Origin: Tricholoma matsutake
Lineage: Eukaryota; Basidiomycota; Agaricomycetes; Agaricales; Tricholomataceae
Reading direction: 5' to 3'
Assembly: GCA_026075535.2 (NCBI GenBank)
Contig: AP026550.1
Span: 4,154,001 to 4,218,000, forward strand
Length of the DNA: 64,000 bases
The position numbers and the translations under genes were made by a program. Position 1 is the first letter of the stretch. Each line of letters starts with the position of its first letter. The notes under the pieces were generated by a model that saw only the letters and a list, made by a program, of their open reading frames with translations, was not told the origin of the DNA and did no database searches. Positions 11,515 to 24,083 of the stretch are shown one piece after another.

Positions 11515-12589
11515 ATGTCTGCTAGTTATAGAACTGCTCTGATCCTGGGTAGACCCTCGTCACTGGATGTTCAGTTCGTAGACTTCGATGGCGTCCGCTT
11601 CCATCTATCCACCTCAGAACGGAAGACATTGCTCCTCCTATCAATGCAAATACGATGCTGGGACGAACTCGTGAAGTACGGTGCTAGTGATGTGTTGCAA
11701 AGAGAGTACGGCTCGTTACTAGCAGCGCAGCCTGAGCCAGAGTACAACGTTAGTTTGGAGATCGATTTGGAGCAGATACCTGCCGATCCTGGTGCGTTCG
11801 ATTGCTCAAGGCCTGTGGCTTCGGCTCTGATGTCACTGCGAAAATCAGAGGCGCGGGATGCGTTCATCATTTCGGTTGCTTTGTTCAAACGCAATGCATT
11901 GGCGGCACCATTTGAGCTCGGCTTTAAGACGCAGAAGGAGTTGGAAGCTTCTGGAGGAACTCAAGGAGAGTTGATGCAGATTCACTATCGAGATGAAGAA
12001 GCTATCTATGTCCAAGCTTCGCCTGATCGCGTAACAGTCATTTTTTCAACTGTCTTCCGTGAGGAGACGGACCGCATTTTCGGAAAGGTTTTCCTTCAGG
12101 TACATTCTGAGCTAAATATTGCAGGTATTTATAGCTCTGACATATCTTCCATATCCTCCTAGGAATTTGTTGATGCGCGACGTCAGCCCTCCATTCAGAA
12201 TGCTCCACAGGTACTTTACACGAACCGCGACCCTCCACTCGAAATTCGTCATGTACCCGGCTTAAGGAATACGGAAGATATTGGCTATGTCACTTTTGTC
12301 TTGTTCCCGCGCCATTTTGCAAATGCATCTACTGCATCGACTACTATCTCACACATTCAGCTATTCCGTGATTATCTCCATTACCACATCAAGTGCTCCA
12401 AAGCCTACATGCATTCCAGAATGAGACATCGCGTAAGCGAGTTCCAGAAAATCCTGAACCGGGCGAAGACAGAAGTGGCAACGACGGAACGAAAAACAGC
12501 CAGGTTTGTGCAGTGTTCGTTCTCCAGGCACATGCATTAATTTCTTTTTTTGCTGCGATCGTAGCGGTAGGACCCTTGTAACGAGATAG
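11515..12589 (+). CDS. ARC35: Arp2/3 complex subunit 2 (p34-Arc)
   Basis: The spliced model (11515-12099, 12163-12503, 12565-12589) gives 316 residues, the normal length for ARPC2. The protein is the structural p34 subunit that with ARPC4 forms the core of the Arp2/3 actin-nucleating complex and contacts the mother filament. Evidence: the N-terminal domain with VSLEIDLEQIP and a following SLRKSEARDAF helix region, the C-terminal IGYVTFVLFPRHF and FRDYLHYHIKCSKAYMHSRM signatures, and a basic tail ending KTASGRTLVTR, close to the conserved KTITG-type tail of the family. Introns of 63 and 61 nt have GT-AG ends. The start is the first ATG of the open frame, about 230 bp after the gypsy remnant. 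I am confident of the family; only the last short exon rests on the tail match. Confidence 0.93.
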
Positions 12590-13199
12590 ATTGTTCATTT
12601 GTTTGGTTGGAATCAAATTGCACTTGTATTTTTTTTCTGCGATGTGTACTATCTAATCTACCGCTGGCACCGTTTTACCGCGGATAATCCCTGGCCACGA
12701 GTGCAACTCGGAGTGCACCGCGCCGCGTCTGATAGCACTGAAATTCGACATCCCTATGTTGCAGTTACCAGTTGCTTCGAAGATCGTCAAGAGGTTTTGA
12801 ATGGGCCAAAACTTGAAAGTTTATAAACTGTGCTACCCCATTATTGACCCATTACTTAAAAGTCAGGGAGGGAGAAGATTGTTTCATGATGGTCAGTATC
12901 GTCCTCGTAAAGTGGAGGTGTTCCATTTATATATGACGGTAATGAGGGCACTGATGTTGGGAATATAAAGACCTGGGAGCATTTAAGTAAGTGAGCAAGG
13001 TAAAAGAGAGGACCAGAGTCAAGCTCTTTGCTGACATAATTCATTTGTGTTTTTTTGGGGGAGTAGTTGCAACCCCAGTGCTGCGCCAAGTATATAACTC
13101 CTGTCCTTTCCTCGACGTTGGCTTTTCTATCTCATACCCAACGTATATAGCCTTCGCCCCTACACGTCCATTGCCCTTTAGTGTTTCTTCTCCTGTCGC
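12590..13199. other. Intergenic region, ACC1 upstream
   Basis: This stretch separates ARPC2 from ACC1 and should hold the ARPC2 3' end and the ACC1 promoter and leader. A minus-strand reading frame at 12856-13089 has no recognisable domain and poor support as a gene. I see no RNA gene or intact mobile element here. Confidence 0.5.
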
Positions 13200-16100
13200 A
13201 TGTCGACTTATGACCACTCCCGCGTCCAGCAGTTCATTGGTACGCGTCTTTCACTCTTTCCTTTGGTATTATCACGGTTGACATTGGTCAGGCGGAAACT
13301 CGCTGGAAAAAGCATCCGCCAGTAGTATTCATGATTTCGTCAAGACAAACGGTGGTCATACAGTGATCACAAAGGTACTTTACACTTGCTCATGTGCTTC
13401 CAAGTCGATTGATCACCTACATACAGGTCCTCATTGCTAACAACGGTGCGCATACAGTAACTTGTTTCAGAAGAATTCCGTAGAATTGTTCTTCAGGAAT
13501 TGCTGCTGTTAAGGAAATCCGATCAATACGACAATGGAGTTACGAAACATTTGGACGCGAGCGCGAAGTCGAATTTACGGTTATGGCTACCCCTGATGAT
13601 CTCAAGGTCAATGCAGAATACATCCGCATGGCTGATCGTTACATTGAAGTTCCCGGAGGCTCTAATAACAATAACTACGCCAATGTCGACCTCATAGTCG
13701 ATGTGGCTGAACGTGCCGGCGTTCACGCTGTTTGGGCAGGATGGGGACATGCTTCCGAGAATCCCCGTCTTCCGGAGAGCCTGGCTGCCAGCAAGAACAA
13801 AATTGTCTTCATTGGACCCCCAGGCAGCGCCATGAGAAGTCTGGGTGACAAAATATCCAGTACCATTGTTGCGCAAAGTGCTGAAGTCCCTACAATGCCA
13901 TGGTCGGGAACAGGAATCACAGATACGGTTCTCTCCGAAGCAGGATACGTTACGGTGCCCGATGCCGCCTACGCAGGTGCTTGTGTAACAAGCGTTGAGG
14001 AAGGTCTAGTCAAGGCAGAGCAGATAGGCTGGCCTATCATGATCAAAGCAAGCGAGGGAGGAGGAGGAAAAGGAATCAGGAAGGTTGAAAGTGCTGACGC
14101 GTTCAAGAATGCGTATCACGCTGTCGCAGGAGAAATTCCTGGCGAGTTCTGAGCAGTTCGACCTCTATGCGTGTTACTCATCGTACTGCGCAGGGTCTCC
14201 TATCTTCGTTATGAAGCTCGCTGGACAAGCACGGCATTTAGAAGTCCAGCTTCTTGCTGATCAATACGGTGATGCAATTTCTTTGTTCGGACGCGACTGC
14301 TCAGTCCAACGCCGTCATCAAAAAATTATCGAGGAAGCTCCCGTCACCATCGCAAAAGACGTGACTTTTGAAAAGATGGAACGAGCTGCTGTCCGTTTAT
14401 CCAAACTGGTGGGATATGTCAGCGCTGGTACTGTGGAGTGTAAGTATCTTTTTCCTTCTATCTTTTGCATGGTCGCTCACATTATCAACAGACTTATATA
14501 GCCATGCCGAGGACTATTTCTACTTCCTAGAACTCAATCCACGACTTCAAGTCGAGCACCCCACAACTGAGATGGTAACAGGAGTCAATCTTCCTGCTGC
14601 CCAACTTCAGATTGCTATGGGTATACCTTTGCATCGTATCCGCGACATCCGCCAGCTTTATGGCGTTGACTCCAACGGAACCTCTGAGATAGACTTTGAC
14701 ATGACCCATCCCGATGCCAACCAACTGCAGAGGAAACCAAGACCTAAAGGTCATGTCGTTGCAGTCCGGATTACTGCTGAGAATCCAGATGCCGGCTTTA
14801 AGCCGTCCTCAGGCTCTATTCAGGAACTCAACTTCCGGTCAAGTACGAACGTTTGGGGCTATTTCTCTGTCACTACAGCTGGCGGACTTCACGAGTTCGC
14901 TGATTCACAGTTCGGTCATATATTTGCATACGGAGAAGATCGTAGTGAAAGCCGGAAGAATATGATTGTCGCCCTTAAAGAGCTAAGCATTCGTGGCGAC
15001 TTTAGGACGACGGTCGAGTATCTTATCAAACTTTTGGAGTTGGAAGCGTTCAAGAATAACACTATAACTACGGGATGGCTTGATTCGTTGATCAGCAATA
15101 AGCTCACTGCAGAGCGTCCTGATAAAACGCTCGCGGTCATTTGTGGTGCTGTTACCAAAGCTTACCTGGCCTCTGAAGCGTGTTGGACGGAGTATAAGCG
15201 TGTGCTCGATAAGGGTCAAGTACCTGCCCGTGACGTTCTGAAGACAGTGTTCGGCATCGACTTCATTTACGAAAACACTCGTTACTCCTTCACTGCGGCT
15301 AGATCATCTTCGACTGTCTGGACGCTGTATCTCAATGGTGGCCGTACTATGGTCGGCGCTCGGCCTCTTGCGGATGGTGGGCTCTTAGTTCTTTTAGATG
15401 GCAAGAGTCATTCCATCTATTGGCGGGAGGAAGTTGGCGCGCTGAGGTTGATGGTGGATGCCAAGACATGCTTGATAGAGCAAGAGAATGACCCCACGCA
15501 GCTGCGCAGTCCCAGCCCCGGAAAGCTTATACGATATTTCGTCGACAGTGGTGACCACGTCAATGCTGGCGAGCAATATGCGGAAATCGAGGTTCGCTAT
15601 GTTATGTCGAGTCTCCTTTGTAATGCTCCTTACAGAAGTTTCGACAGGTCATGAAGATGTACATGCCGCTGGTGGCATCTGAGGATGGAATTGTTCAGCT
15701 GATTAAACAACCTGGAGTCAGCTTAGAGCCGGGTGACATTTTGGGTATTCTGACCCTCGATGACCCAGCCCGAGTCAAACACGCAAAACCGTTCGAAGGT
15801 CAACTGCCGACGATGGGTGTCCCTGGTGTCGTTGGCAATAAACCTCACCAACGTCTCACGCGATGCATGACTACCCTCTGCGATATCCTGGACGGCTTTG
15901 ACAACCAGGCAATCATGGCTTCCACACTCAAGGACCTCATCGACATCCTTCATGAGCCAGAGCTGCCGTATTCCGAAGTAACTGCCATTCTGTCATCGCT
16001 ATCCGGCAGAATGCCAGCGAAACTTGAAGAAACCATCAGGTCTACCATCGATGCTGCTAAGGCCAAAGGCGACGGACATGAATTCCCTGCTGTCCGTATC

Positions 16101-19100
16101 AAGAAAGTCGTCGAGCACTATATGCAAGACAATATCCTTCCGCAAGATCGAGCCATGTTCCGCTTGTCGATGGGCGCATTTTTCGAGGTTATAGAGCGCT
16201 ATCTGGGCGGCTTGAAAGGACACGAGACGGCAATAATCGCTTCTCTGCTGGAGCGTTATGAGGCTACTGAGAAGCTGTTTGGTGGTAGTATCGAAGCTCG
16301 TGTGCTGTCTCTCCGAGAACAGCACAAGGATGACCTTGACAAGGTTGTTAGCCTAGTCCTCAGTCACATCAAAGCCCAGAGCAAGTCCAAGCTAGTGCTA
16401 GCTCTCCTTGACTATGTCAAATCCAGCGGTCTTAACCTGTCGAATGTTGAGAGCCAAATGTATAAAGCTCTGCAAGGACTTGCTGCACTCGAGGCCAAGT
16501 ACGTCATTCAACACGTTTTAGTCTCCTGTTTTCTTATCGTTGTTACGGCTAGGTCATCTACTTCGGTGTCTCTTAAAGCTCGTGAAGTCCTTATTCTGGG
16601 CCAAATGCCATCCTATGAGGAGCGCTTGGTGCAGATGGAGGCAGTCCTCAAGAACTCGGTGACCAATAACTACTACGGTGAACAAGGATTGGCACCAAGG
16701 TACATGAAATTCGTCGCAGAAAGTCCCTTCTCTGATTGGTTGCATCATTAGAATGCCATCTGCGGAGGTCTTGAAGGAACTAAGCGATTCACGATACACT
16801 GTGTACGATGTTCTGCCCGCCTTTTTCAATCACGAAGACCCCTTGGTTACCCTTGGTAGATCAGCATCCGTCTTTTTAGCATGTATACATCTGATCGGTC
16901 GATAACTTCCACAGCTGCTTTCGAAGTCTACGTTCGCCGGGCCTACCGAGCGTACAATTTACTCTCTGTCGACTACGAAGAGGGGGATACTATAGATGAC
17001 GGAGAAGTTCCCAACATTGTTACTTGGCGTTTCAATCTCGGCCAATCACATTCACCGCCTGCAACCCCTCGCATAACATTTGGGTAAGCTTTTAGGACAA
17101 TTATCTTATGCCTATCTTCTCATTCGACTTTCAGGGAAAATCATCGATCAGCCTCAGTCAGCGACCTCACATACATGATCAGCCGCCACCAATCGCAGCC
17201 TGTGCGAACGGGTGCTATTGCCTCCTTCCCAAATCTCACTGCACTTAACCGAGGTTTCGGCAAAGTAGCTTCTATGCTTCCCCCCTTTGACTCCGCAGAG
17301 TTCCGCCAACGTCACGGGATAAACAACCAGCCTCCCAACGTCATTAACATCGCTCTTCGTATCTTTGAGGAAAAAGATGATATGTCGGAGAGTGCTTGGA
17401 GCACGACAGTCACCGAATTTGTGAATGCTCATAAAGAAGTCCTTGTTCGTCGTGGAGTCCGGCGAGTTTCAATCCTGATATGCCGTCGCGGTCAATATCC
17501 TGTCTACTTCACCCTTCGCGAGTACGACGGGACGTGGGGTGAGGAACAAGCGCTCCGTAACATCGAACCTGCTCTTGCGTTCCAACTCGAGCTTAGTCGT
17601 CTCTCGAATTACAATCTGAAGCCCTGCTTTGTGGAGGCCAAGCAGATCCACATATATCATGCCGTTGCGAGGGAAAATCAACTGGACAATCGATTCTTCG
17701 TTCGGGCGCTTGTCCGTCCTGGCCGTCTTAGGGGCACCATGAGTACTGCTGAATACCTCATTTCCGAGACCGATCGTCTCGTCACCAGCGTATTAGATGC
17801 CCTCGAAGTCGTTAGCGCTCAATATCGCAACGCTGATTGCAATCACATCTTCATGAACTTCGTCTACAATCTTGCTGTGGAGTATGAGGATGTCCTCGCC
17901 GCCATCTCTGGTTTCATCGAACGTCATGGCAAGCGCCTTTGGCGTCTCCATGTGACTGGTTCAGAAATCAGGATTGCTTTAGAAGACAGTGAGGGCAACG
18001 TCACTCCCATTCGCTGTATCATTGAAAACGTCTCCGGGTTCATCGTGAACTATCATGGTTACCAGGAGATCACCACCGACAAAGGTACATCCATTCTCAA
18101 ATCGATTGGAGAAAAAGGTCCTTTGCACCTACAGCCTGTTCATCAGGCATACCCTACCAAAGAGTCTCTGCAGCCAAAACGTTACCAAGCTCATCTTATT
18201 GGCACCACTTACGTATATGATTTCCCTGACCTGTTCTCCAAAGCGCTGCACAACGTCTGGGTCAAGGCTCGCAATACTGATCCTTCTCTAGTTGTGCCCA
18301 AATTGTTCTTGGAATCAAAGGAGCTAATTTTGGACGAACACGATCAACTAACAGAAGTCGATAGGGCACCAGGCAACAATACGTTCGGTATGGTTGCCTG
18401 GGTGTTTAACCTCAGGACCCCAGAATTCCCTCTAGGTCGTAAAGTTGTTGTCGTGGCCAATGATATCACATACAAGATCGGCTCGTTTGGACCCGTCGAA
18501 GATCAGTTCTTCTATCTGGTCACGAAGTACGCCCGCGATCATGGATTACCCCGTATCTATCTCTCTGCAAATTCTGGTGCGCGGATTGGTGTGGCTGAGG
18601 AAATAATACCACTGTTTTCCGCTGCGTGGAACGACAACGATCATCCGGAAAAGGGTGTTAGCTATCTATATCTCACACCAGAGAACTTCCTCAAGCTGCA
18701 AGAAAAGGGAGCGAACGCTGTACGCACGGTAGAAATTCAAGAAAACGGGGAGCGTCGCCACAAGATTACAGATGTCATAGGTCTGCAGGATGGTTTGGGT
18801 GTGGAGTCACTCAAAGGTTCTGGACTGATTGCAGGCGAAACCTCGCGAGCCTATGATGATATCTTTACCATCACTCTTGTCACTGCGCGATCAGTCGGCA
18901 TCGGCGCCTACCTTGTTCGCTTGGGCGAGAGGGCTGTGCAGGTTGAAGGCCAACCCATAATTCTCACAGGCGCTCCAGCTCTTAATAAGGTTCTTGGGCG
19001 GGAAGTCTATACATCGAACTTGCAACTTGGTGGCACTCAGATCATGTTCAAGAATGGTGTCTCGCATCTCACTGCAAGCAGTGATTTGCAAGGTGCTACT

Positions 19101-20530
19101 CAGATTCTCGAGTGGATTTCATATGTACCAGAATTCAAGAATGGCCCGCTGCCTGTTCGCGAGACTTCTGATAGCTGGGATCGCGATATCGACTACGTGC
19201 CTCCTAAAGGCGTCTACGATCCGAGATGGTTCATTGAGGGCAAGATGGGGGAAGATTCTTGGCTAAGTGGTTTCTTCGACAAGGATTCATTCCAAGAAAC
19301 GCTGAGTGGCTGGGCGCAAACTGTGGTAGTGGGCAGGGCTCGCTTAGGCGGCATTCCTATGGGTGTCATCGCCGTTGAAACACGCACTATCGAGCGCATC
19401 GTCCCCGCCGATCCTGCCAATCCCGCCTCGTTCGAACAACGCATCATGGAGGCTGGTCAAGTCTGGTACCCGAACTCTGCATATAAGACTGCTCAAGCCA
19501 TTTTTGATTTCAACCGAGAGGGCTTGCCCCTTATTATTTTTGCCAACTGGCGTGGATTCTCTGGGGGTCAGCAAGACATGTACGACGAAGTCTTGAAACA
19601 AGGATCGAAGATTGTTGACGGCCTATCGGCGTATAAACAGCCTATCTTTGTATACATCGTCCCCAACGGAGAGTTGCGTGGGGGTGCCTGGGTTGTCCTC
19701 GATCCTTCTATTAACACAGAACAGATGGAGATGTACGCCGATGTTGATGCTCGTGCAGGTGTTCTTGAACCAGAGGGTATTGTCGAAATCAAAATGCGCC
19801 GTGACAAAATCTTGACGATCATGGAACGTCTTGATTCCACCTATGCATCCCTAAAACGGGATAGCAAGGATTCCTCCAAAAGCGCTGAGGAGAGGGCGGC
19901 TGCGACGGCAGCATTGGCGACACGAGAGACTCTGTTGCAACCAACATACAAACAGATTGCCCTGCTATATGCAGATCTTCATGAGTGAGTCCGCATATAT
20001 TGTCTGTTTCAGCAAATTCATTGACTTTTGGCAGTCGCACTGGACGCATGGAAGCTAAGGGTTGTGCGAAGCCTGCGCAGTGGAAGAACGCCCGTCGACA
20101 GTTCTACTGGGCTGTGCGTGCTCGGGTTGCACGTTCCGCCGCATTGGCAGACTTGGCCGAAGCATCCCCAGGTTCAACCTTCCAATATCGCTCTCGACTC
20201 CTAGATTCGGTGGCCTCTCTAGAACCCACAACCGAATACCGCGAAGTCGCAGAGAAACTAGATAAACTGGATTTGACTGCGACAAACGCACAACTAAAGG
20301 CAGACCATCTTACCCGGCAATTGATCGAGCTAAGCAAGGAAAATCGGAAAGCAACTATGGATGGGTTACTTCGGTTGATGGATCATCTATCAGACGAGGA
20401 CAGAGCATCGCTAGTCGGGGTCCTTCAGAGTTCGCCCTCATCACGTACGTTCACATTCTTCCATAGTTTGATTTCTTTCATGACTTGGTGATCGATAGGT
20501 CCGCCCGCTTACCCCGAATCATCCTCATGA
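13200..20530 (+). CDS. ACC1: Acetyl-CoA carboxylase (multidomain, cytosolic)
   Basis: Thirteen exons give 2231 residues, the usual length. The enzyme makes malonyl-CoA, the committed step of fatty acid synthesis. Order: biotin carboxylase ([16 protein letters not shown], glycine-rich ATP-grasp loop [19 protein letters not shown]), biotin carrier with the biotinylated Lys near residue 714 in EVMKMYMPL, a long central region, then the carboxyltransferase ([10 protein letters not shown] and the [15 protein letters not shown] signature). Exons: 13200-13239, 13292-13374, 13427-13445, 13497-14141, 14194-14439, 14492-15591, 15648-16499, 16554-16699, 16752-16855, 16915-17083, 17135-19984, 20035-20444, 20499-20530. 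Exon 3 is only 19 nt. Intron 4 (14142-14193) starts GC rather than GT; a GT donor would break the frame. The start gives the conserved FIGGNSL N-terminus. Confidence 0.97.
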
Positions 20531-20676
20531 AAGTATGTTTATGTAATAATAGTCAGTCGCGTTGCTTTTAGTACCCTCATTACGTATACCGTCGATAGAT
20601 AATCTGTGTGGTTCTGTTTTATCGAGAGGCCTATGATTGATCGAGACTGATTTACTTCCAAACTCCCACTCATTAT

Positions 20677-23600
20677 ATGGGACATCTCATTACTTTGGCA
20701 ACGTGAGCTCAGAAAGTCTGTCTTTATGGCCTAACTAATAGGTTATGTATAGCTGGTATTATCCCTGAACACGTTCTGTACCCTTTACTTATAGATTGTT
20801 TAGTTCATTGAACCAATGGGCTTTAGACTTTCAAGTTAACATTACCAGCACATTTCCCGAATACATGCTTAGTGTTGCTTACAGGGTAACCTCGAGCGCA
20901 TCCTTGCCAGCATTGCAATTGCGAAAGGCCGTGGAGCTACCTTGAGAGTTGGTCCGGAATTAGAGATTCCGTACGTTCTACCATTTCCCTGCAAGAATCT
21001 TCATAGACATGGTTGTCAGAGGCTACGGATGCTATGATCATTTTCTAGAAGGTAAGATCCTTGTTCGTGTGAAACTTTGCAAGAATTTATCCATCTTCAA
21101 CAGGCGACACTGTCCTCCATTCATGGGAGGTTCTCGCCAAGATCCTCTCATCAGGGGATGCTATGGGTATCATTTGCGATATTGGCATGTAGGTGTTAGC
21201 CAAATGTGCTCCCATCTTGCTGATGAGTTTTCTGTAGGCCCGTTGTTCACAAAAATGTCATATACAACTGCCGTGTCATCATTCATGATGGGAAGATACT
21301 GCTTATTCGGCCCAAGATGTGGTTAGCGAACGATGGAAATTACCGCGAACTCCGATACTTCACTCCTTGGATGAAACATCGGCAATGGGAGGACCATTAT
21401 CTACCTCGGATCATTCAAGCAGTCACCAAACAAGTTTGTGGGAACTCACATGTTCTCCAAGCTACGCTCACCTTTTTTCACAGACAAAGGTTCCGTTCGG
21501 CGATGCAGTAATTAGCACGCTCGATACATGTATTGGGGTTGAATTGTGCGAAGAACTTTTTACACCTGCCAGGTCTGTCAATCTTTGCATGTTGCGTCTT
21601 AATTTGCCCTTGATGTTCCTAAAGCCCTCATATTCTTATGGGACTGGATGGTGTTGAAATATTTACAAATTCGAGTGGCAGTCATCACGAGCTTCGCAAG
21701 CTTTACACTCGCGTGGAACTCATTAAAGAAGCTACCCTTAAAGTGATATACAATCGTCGTCTCCAGCGGTGCAACGTCTTGACATCTTCCATCTAGCTAG
21801 GTGGAATTTACCTATATGCTAATCAACAAGGCTGCGACGGCGATCGACTGTATTACGATGGATGTGCAATGATTGCAGTAAACGGCAGGATCGTGGCACA
21901 GGGCTCGCAGTTTTCTCTCAATGATGTAGAGGTCGTTACTGCTACCATCGACATCGAGGACGTGCGCGCTCACAGAGCCAAAAGCAGCAGAAGTATGCAA
22001 GCTGCAGCTTCCGAAAGATATCACAGAATAGAAGTACCTTTTGCTCTGACCAGCGGAAAGTTCGAAGAAGTCAAAGGGGCAGACACGGCAGGTCTAGTTG
22101 GGATAGAGAACGTAAGATACCATAAACCTGAGGAGGAAATTGCGTAAGTTCTTCTCATATCCGGACAGTCTTATAAATCATTTGGCCCCCACACAGCTTG
22201 GGTCCCGCATGCTGGCTTTGGGATTATTTGAGACGATCGCGCTCGCAGGGCTATTTCATTCCCCTGAGCGGTGGGATTGACAGCTGTGCGACAGCCGTCA
22301 TCGTGTTCTCCATGTGCAGGCTTGTGGCTGAAGCTACCCGAAGAGGAGGTTTAAAAAAGCTCATTTGATCTGTTTGTTGTTTTCTTACATGGTTAATTCC
22401 AGACAAGCAAGTGATCGCAGATGCAAGACGCATGACTGGAGAAGCAGAAGACTCTACATATATGGCTTCTGATCCACGCGAATTTTGCAATCGGATATTC
22501 CATACCTGTTATATGGGGACGGAGAACTCCAGTGCTGAGACTCGGAAACGTGCGAAACAGCTTTCGGAGGCGATTGGCAGGTTCGTTTGGACCTGTCTGG
22601 GCCCACCTTGGTCTGATTTTTGATTTAGTTATCATATTGATTTGAATATGGACTCGGTCGTCACCGCTGTACGGAATCTGTTTGGGTTTGTGACCGGTAT
22701 CAAGCCTCAATTTAGGAGCCACGGGGGGTCAAATGCGGAAAATTTGGCGTTGCAGAACATCCAAGTATTCTTTTTTTTGCGTTTTATATGAATCATTCCT
22801 GATATCATCATAATGTTAGGCTAGACTCAGAATGGTATTAGCATACATGTTCGCGCAGCTTCTCCCATGGGTACGAGGGAAAACAGGAGGTCTACTTGTC
22901 CTTGGAAGTGCAAATGTTGATGAAAGGTACGCAGAGGATCATTGTTAGGCATCCAGCTAACATATAAGTAAAGTCTTCGCGGCTACTTGACTAAGTATGA
23001 TTGCTCCTCAGGTAGGCCTGCTTTTTCGTTGACTGAATGCACAATCTCGATGTTTTTCTCAGCGGATATCAATCCTATTGGCGGCATCAGTAAGACGGAT
23101 TTGAAGAAGTTCATTGCGTATGCTCACGACTCCTTCGATCTTCCGATTTTATCGAGGTGATAAAGGTTTCGCACTATTTATCTTGAATTTAACATGTCCT
23201 GGCTGTTAGCTTCCTCAGTGCTGTTCCAACCGCTGAACTTGAACCAATTACGGAAAGCTACGTCCAATCTGATGAGGTATGCTGCCTTGTCCAGTCTGAA
23301 ATGTAGCTTCAACTCCTTCCTCATTTGATAGGCTGATATGGGCATGACATATGATGAATTATCGGTATTCGGAAGGCTGCGGAAAGTCCAAAAATGCGGA
23401 CCTTATAGCACCTTCACAAAGCTTATACACGAATGGGGTTCTTTCTTATCACCGCTGCAGGTGCATGGATTTCAAAAAATCCCTACAGCCTAATATTCAA
23501 TCGTATCAATCAGATTGCAGATAAGGTCAAGCTTTTCTTCTTCGAGCACGCCAGAAATCGTCACAAGATGACAACACTAACGCCTGCATATCATGCGGTT

Positions 23601-23861
23601 TGTGATGCTCAATAGTTCCCGGAAAGCAGCTAATGTATCATGAACCTAGGAATCATACAGTCCAGACGACAACAGTAAGGAGGACTTATTTTTTATTATT
23701 TGTTTTTCATTTTGCTCATTATGGCACCAGGATTTGATTTACGACCATTCCTTTACCCATCACGCTTTCCATGGCAGTTCAGGAAGATCGACGAGGTGGC
23801 GGCAGCGCTGCCCGATAGGTCAGAGCAAGGAGCTGTGGGTGATAAAACCAAGACAGAGTAA
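20677..23861 (+). CDS. QNS1: Glutamine-dependent NAD+ synthetase
   Basis: Twenty-one exons give 717 residues, matching yeast Qns1 in length. The enzyme amidates nicotinic acid adenine dinucleotide to NAD+, taking ammonia from glutamine. The N-terminal nitrilase-type glutaminase shows the Glu (GPELEIPGYGC), Lys ([10 protein letters not shown]) and Cys ([13 protein letters not shown]) of its triad. The C-terminal synthetase has the ATP-binding LSGGIDS near residue 365 and the [21 protein letters not shown] stretch. The ORF is cut by 20 introns of 47-56 nt. Exon 2 is predicted to be three bases, CTG at 20753-20755, between introns 20703-20752 and 20756-20803; it supplies part of Thr and the start of Cys in the conserved ATCSLNQW. 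Without it one residue is lost. The ATG lies 146 bp after ACC1 on the same strand. Confidence 0.95.
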
Positions 23862-24083
23862 ATATCATGTAAACCAGTATACAATTAGTATACAATTATA
23901 AATGTTAGGATATGCTCTAATACAGATGACGGATTAGGATGGCTCGACATTATAGTTTGTGGTATGAGGCTAAGATGTTTTATGTCCGTAGGAATCTCGA
24001 GAATGTGTTTTGAATGGAAATTTTCTTCATTATTGTGAGTTCCGGTGCTGTGAACGCGAGCATGAGAATGCATGTCAGATGGA

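Noticed and set aside
12856..13089. Minus-strand 77-codon frame upstream of ACC1
   Set aside because: No motif, no splice partner, and it overlaps the likely promoter.
20703..20803. A single 101-nt intron in QNS1
   Set aside because: It would remove the conserved Cys from ATCSLNQW and is twice the size of every other intron in the gene; the two-intron model restores the motif.
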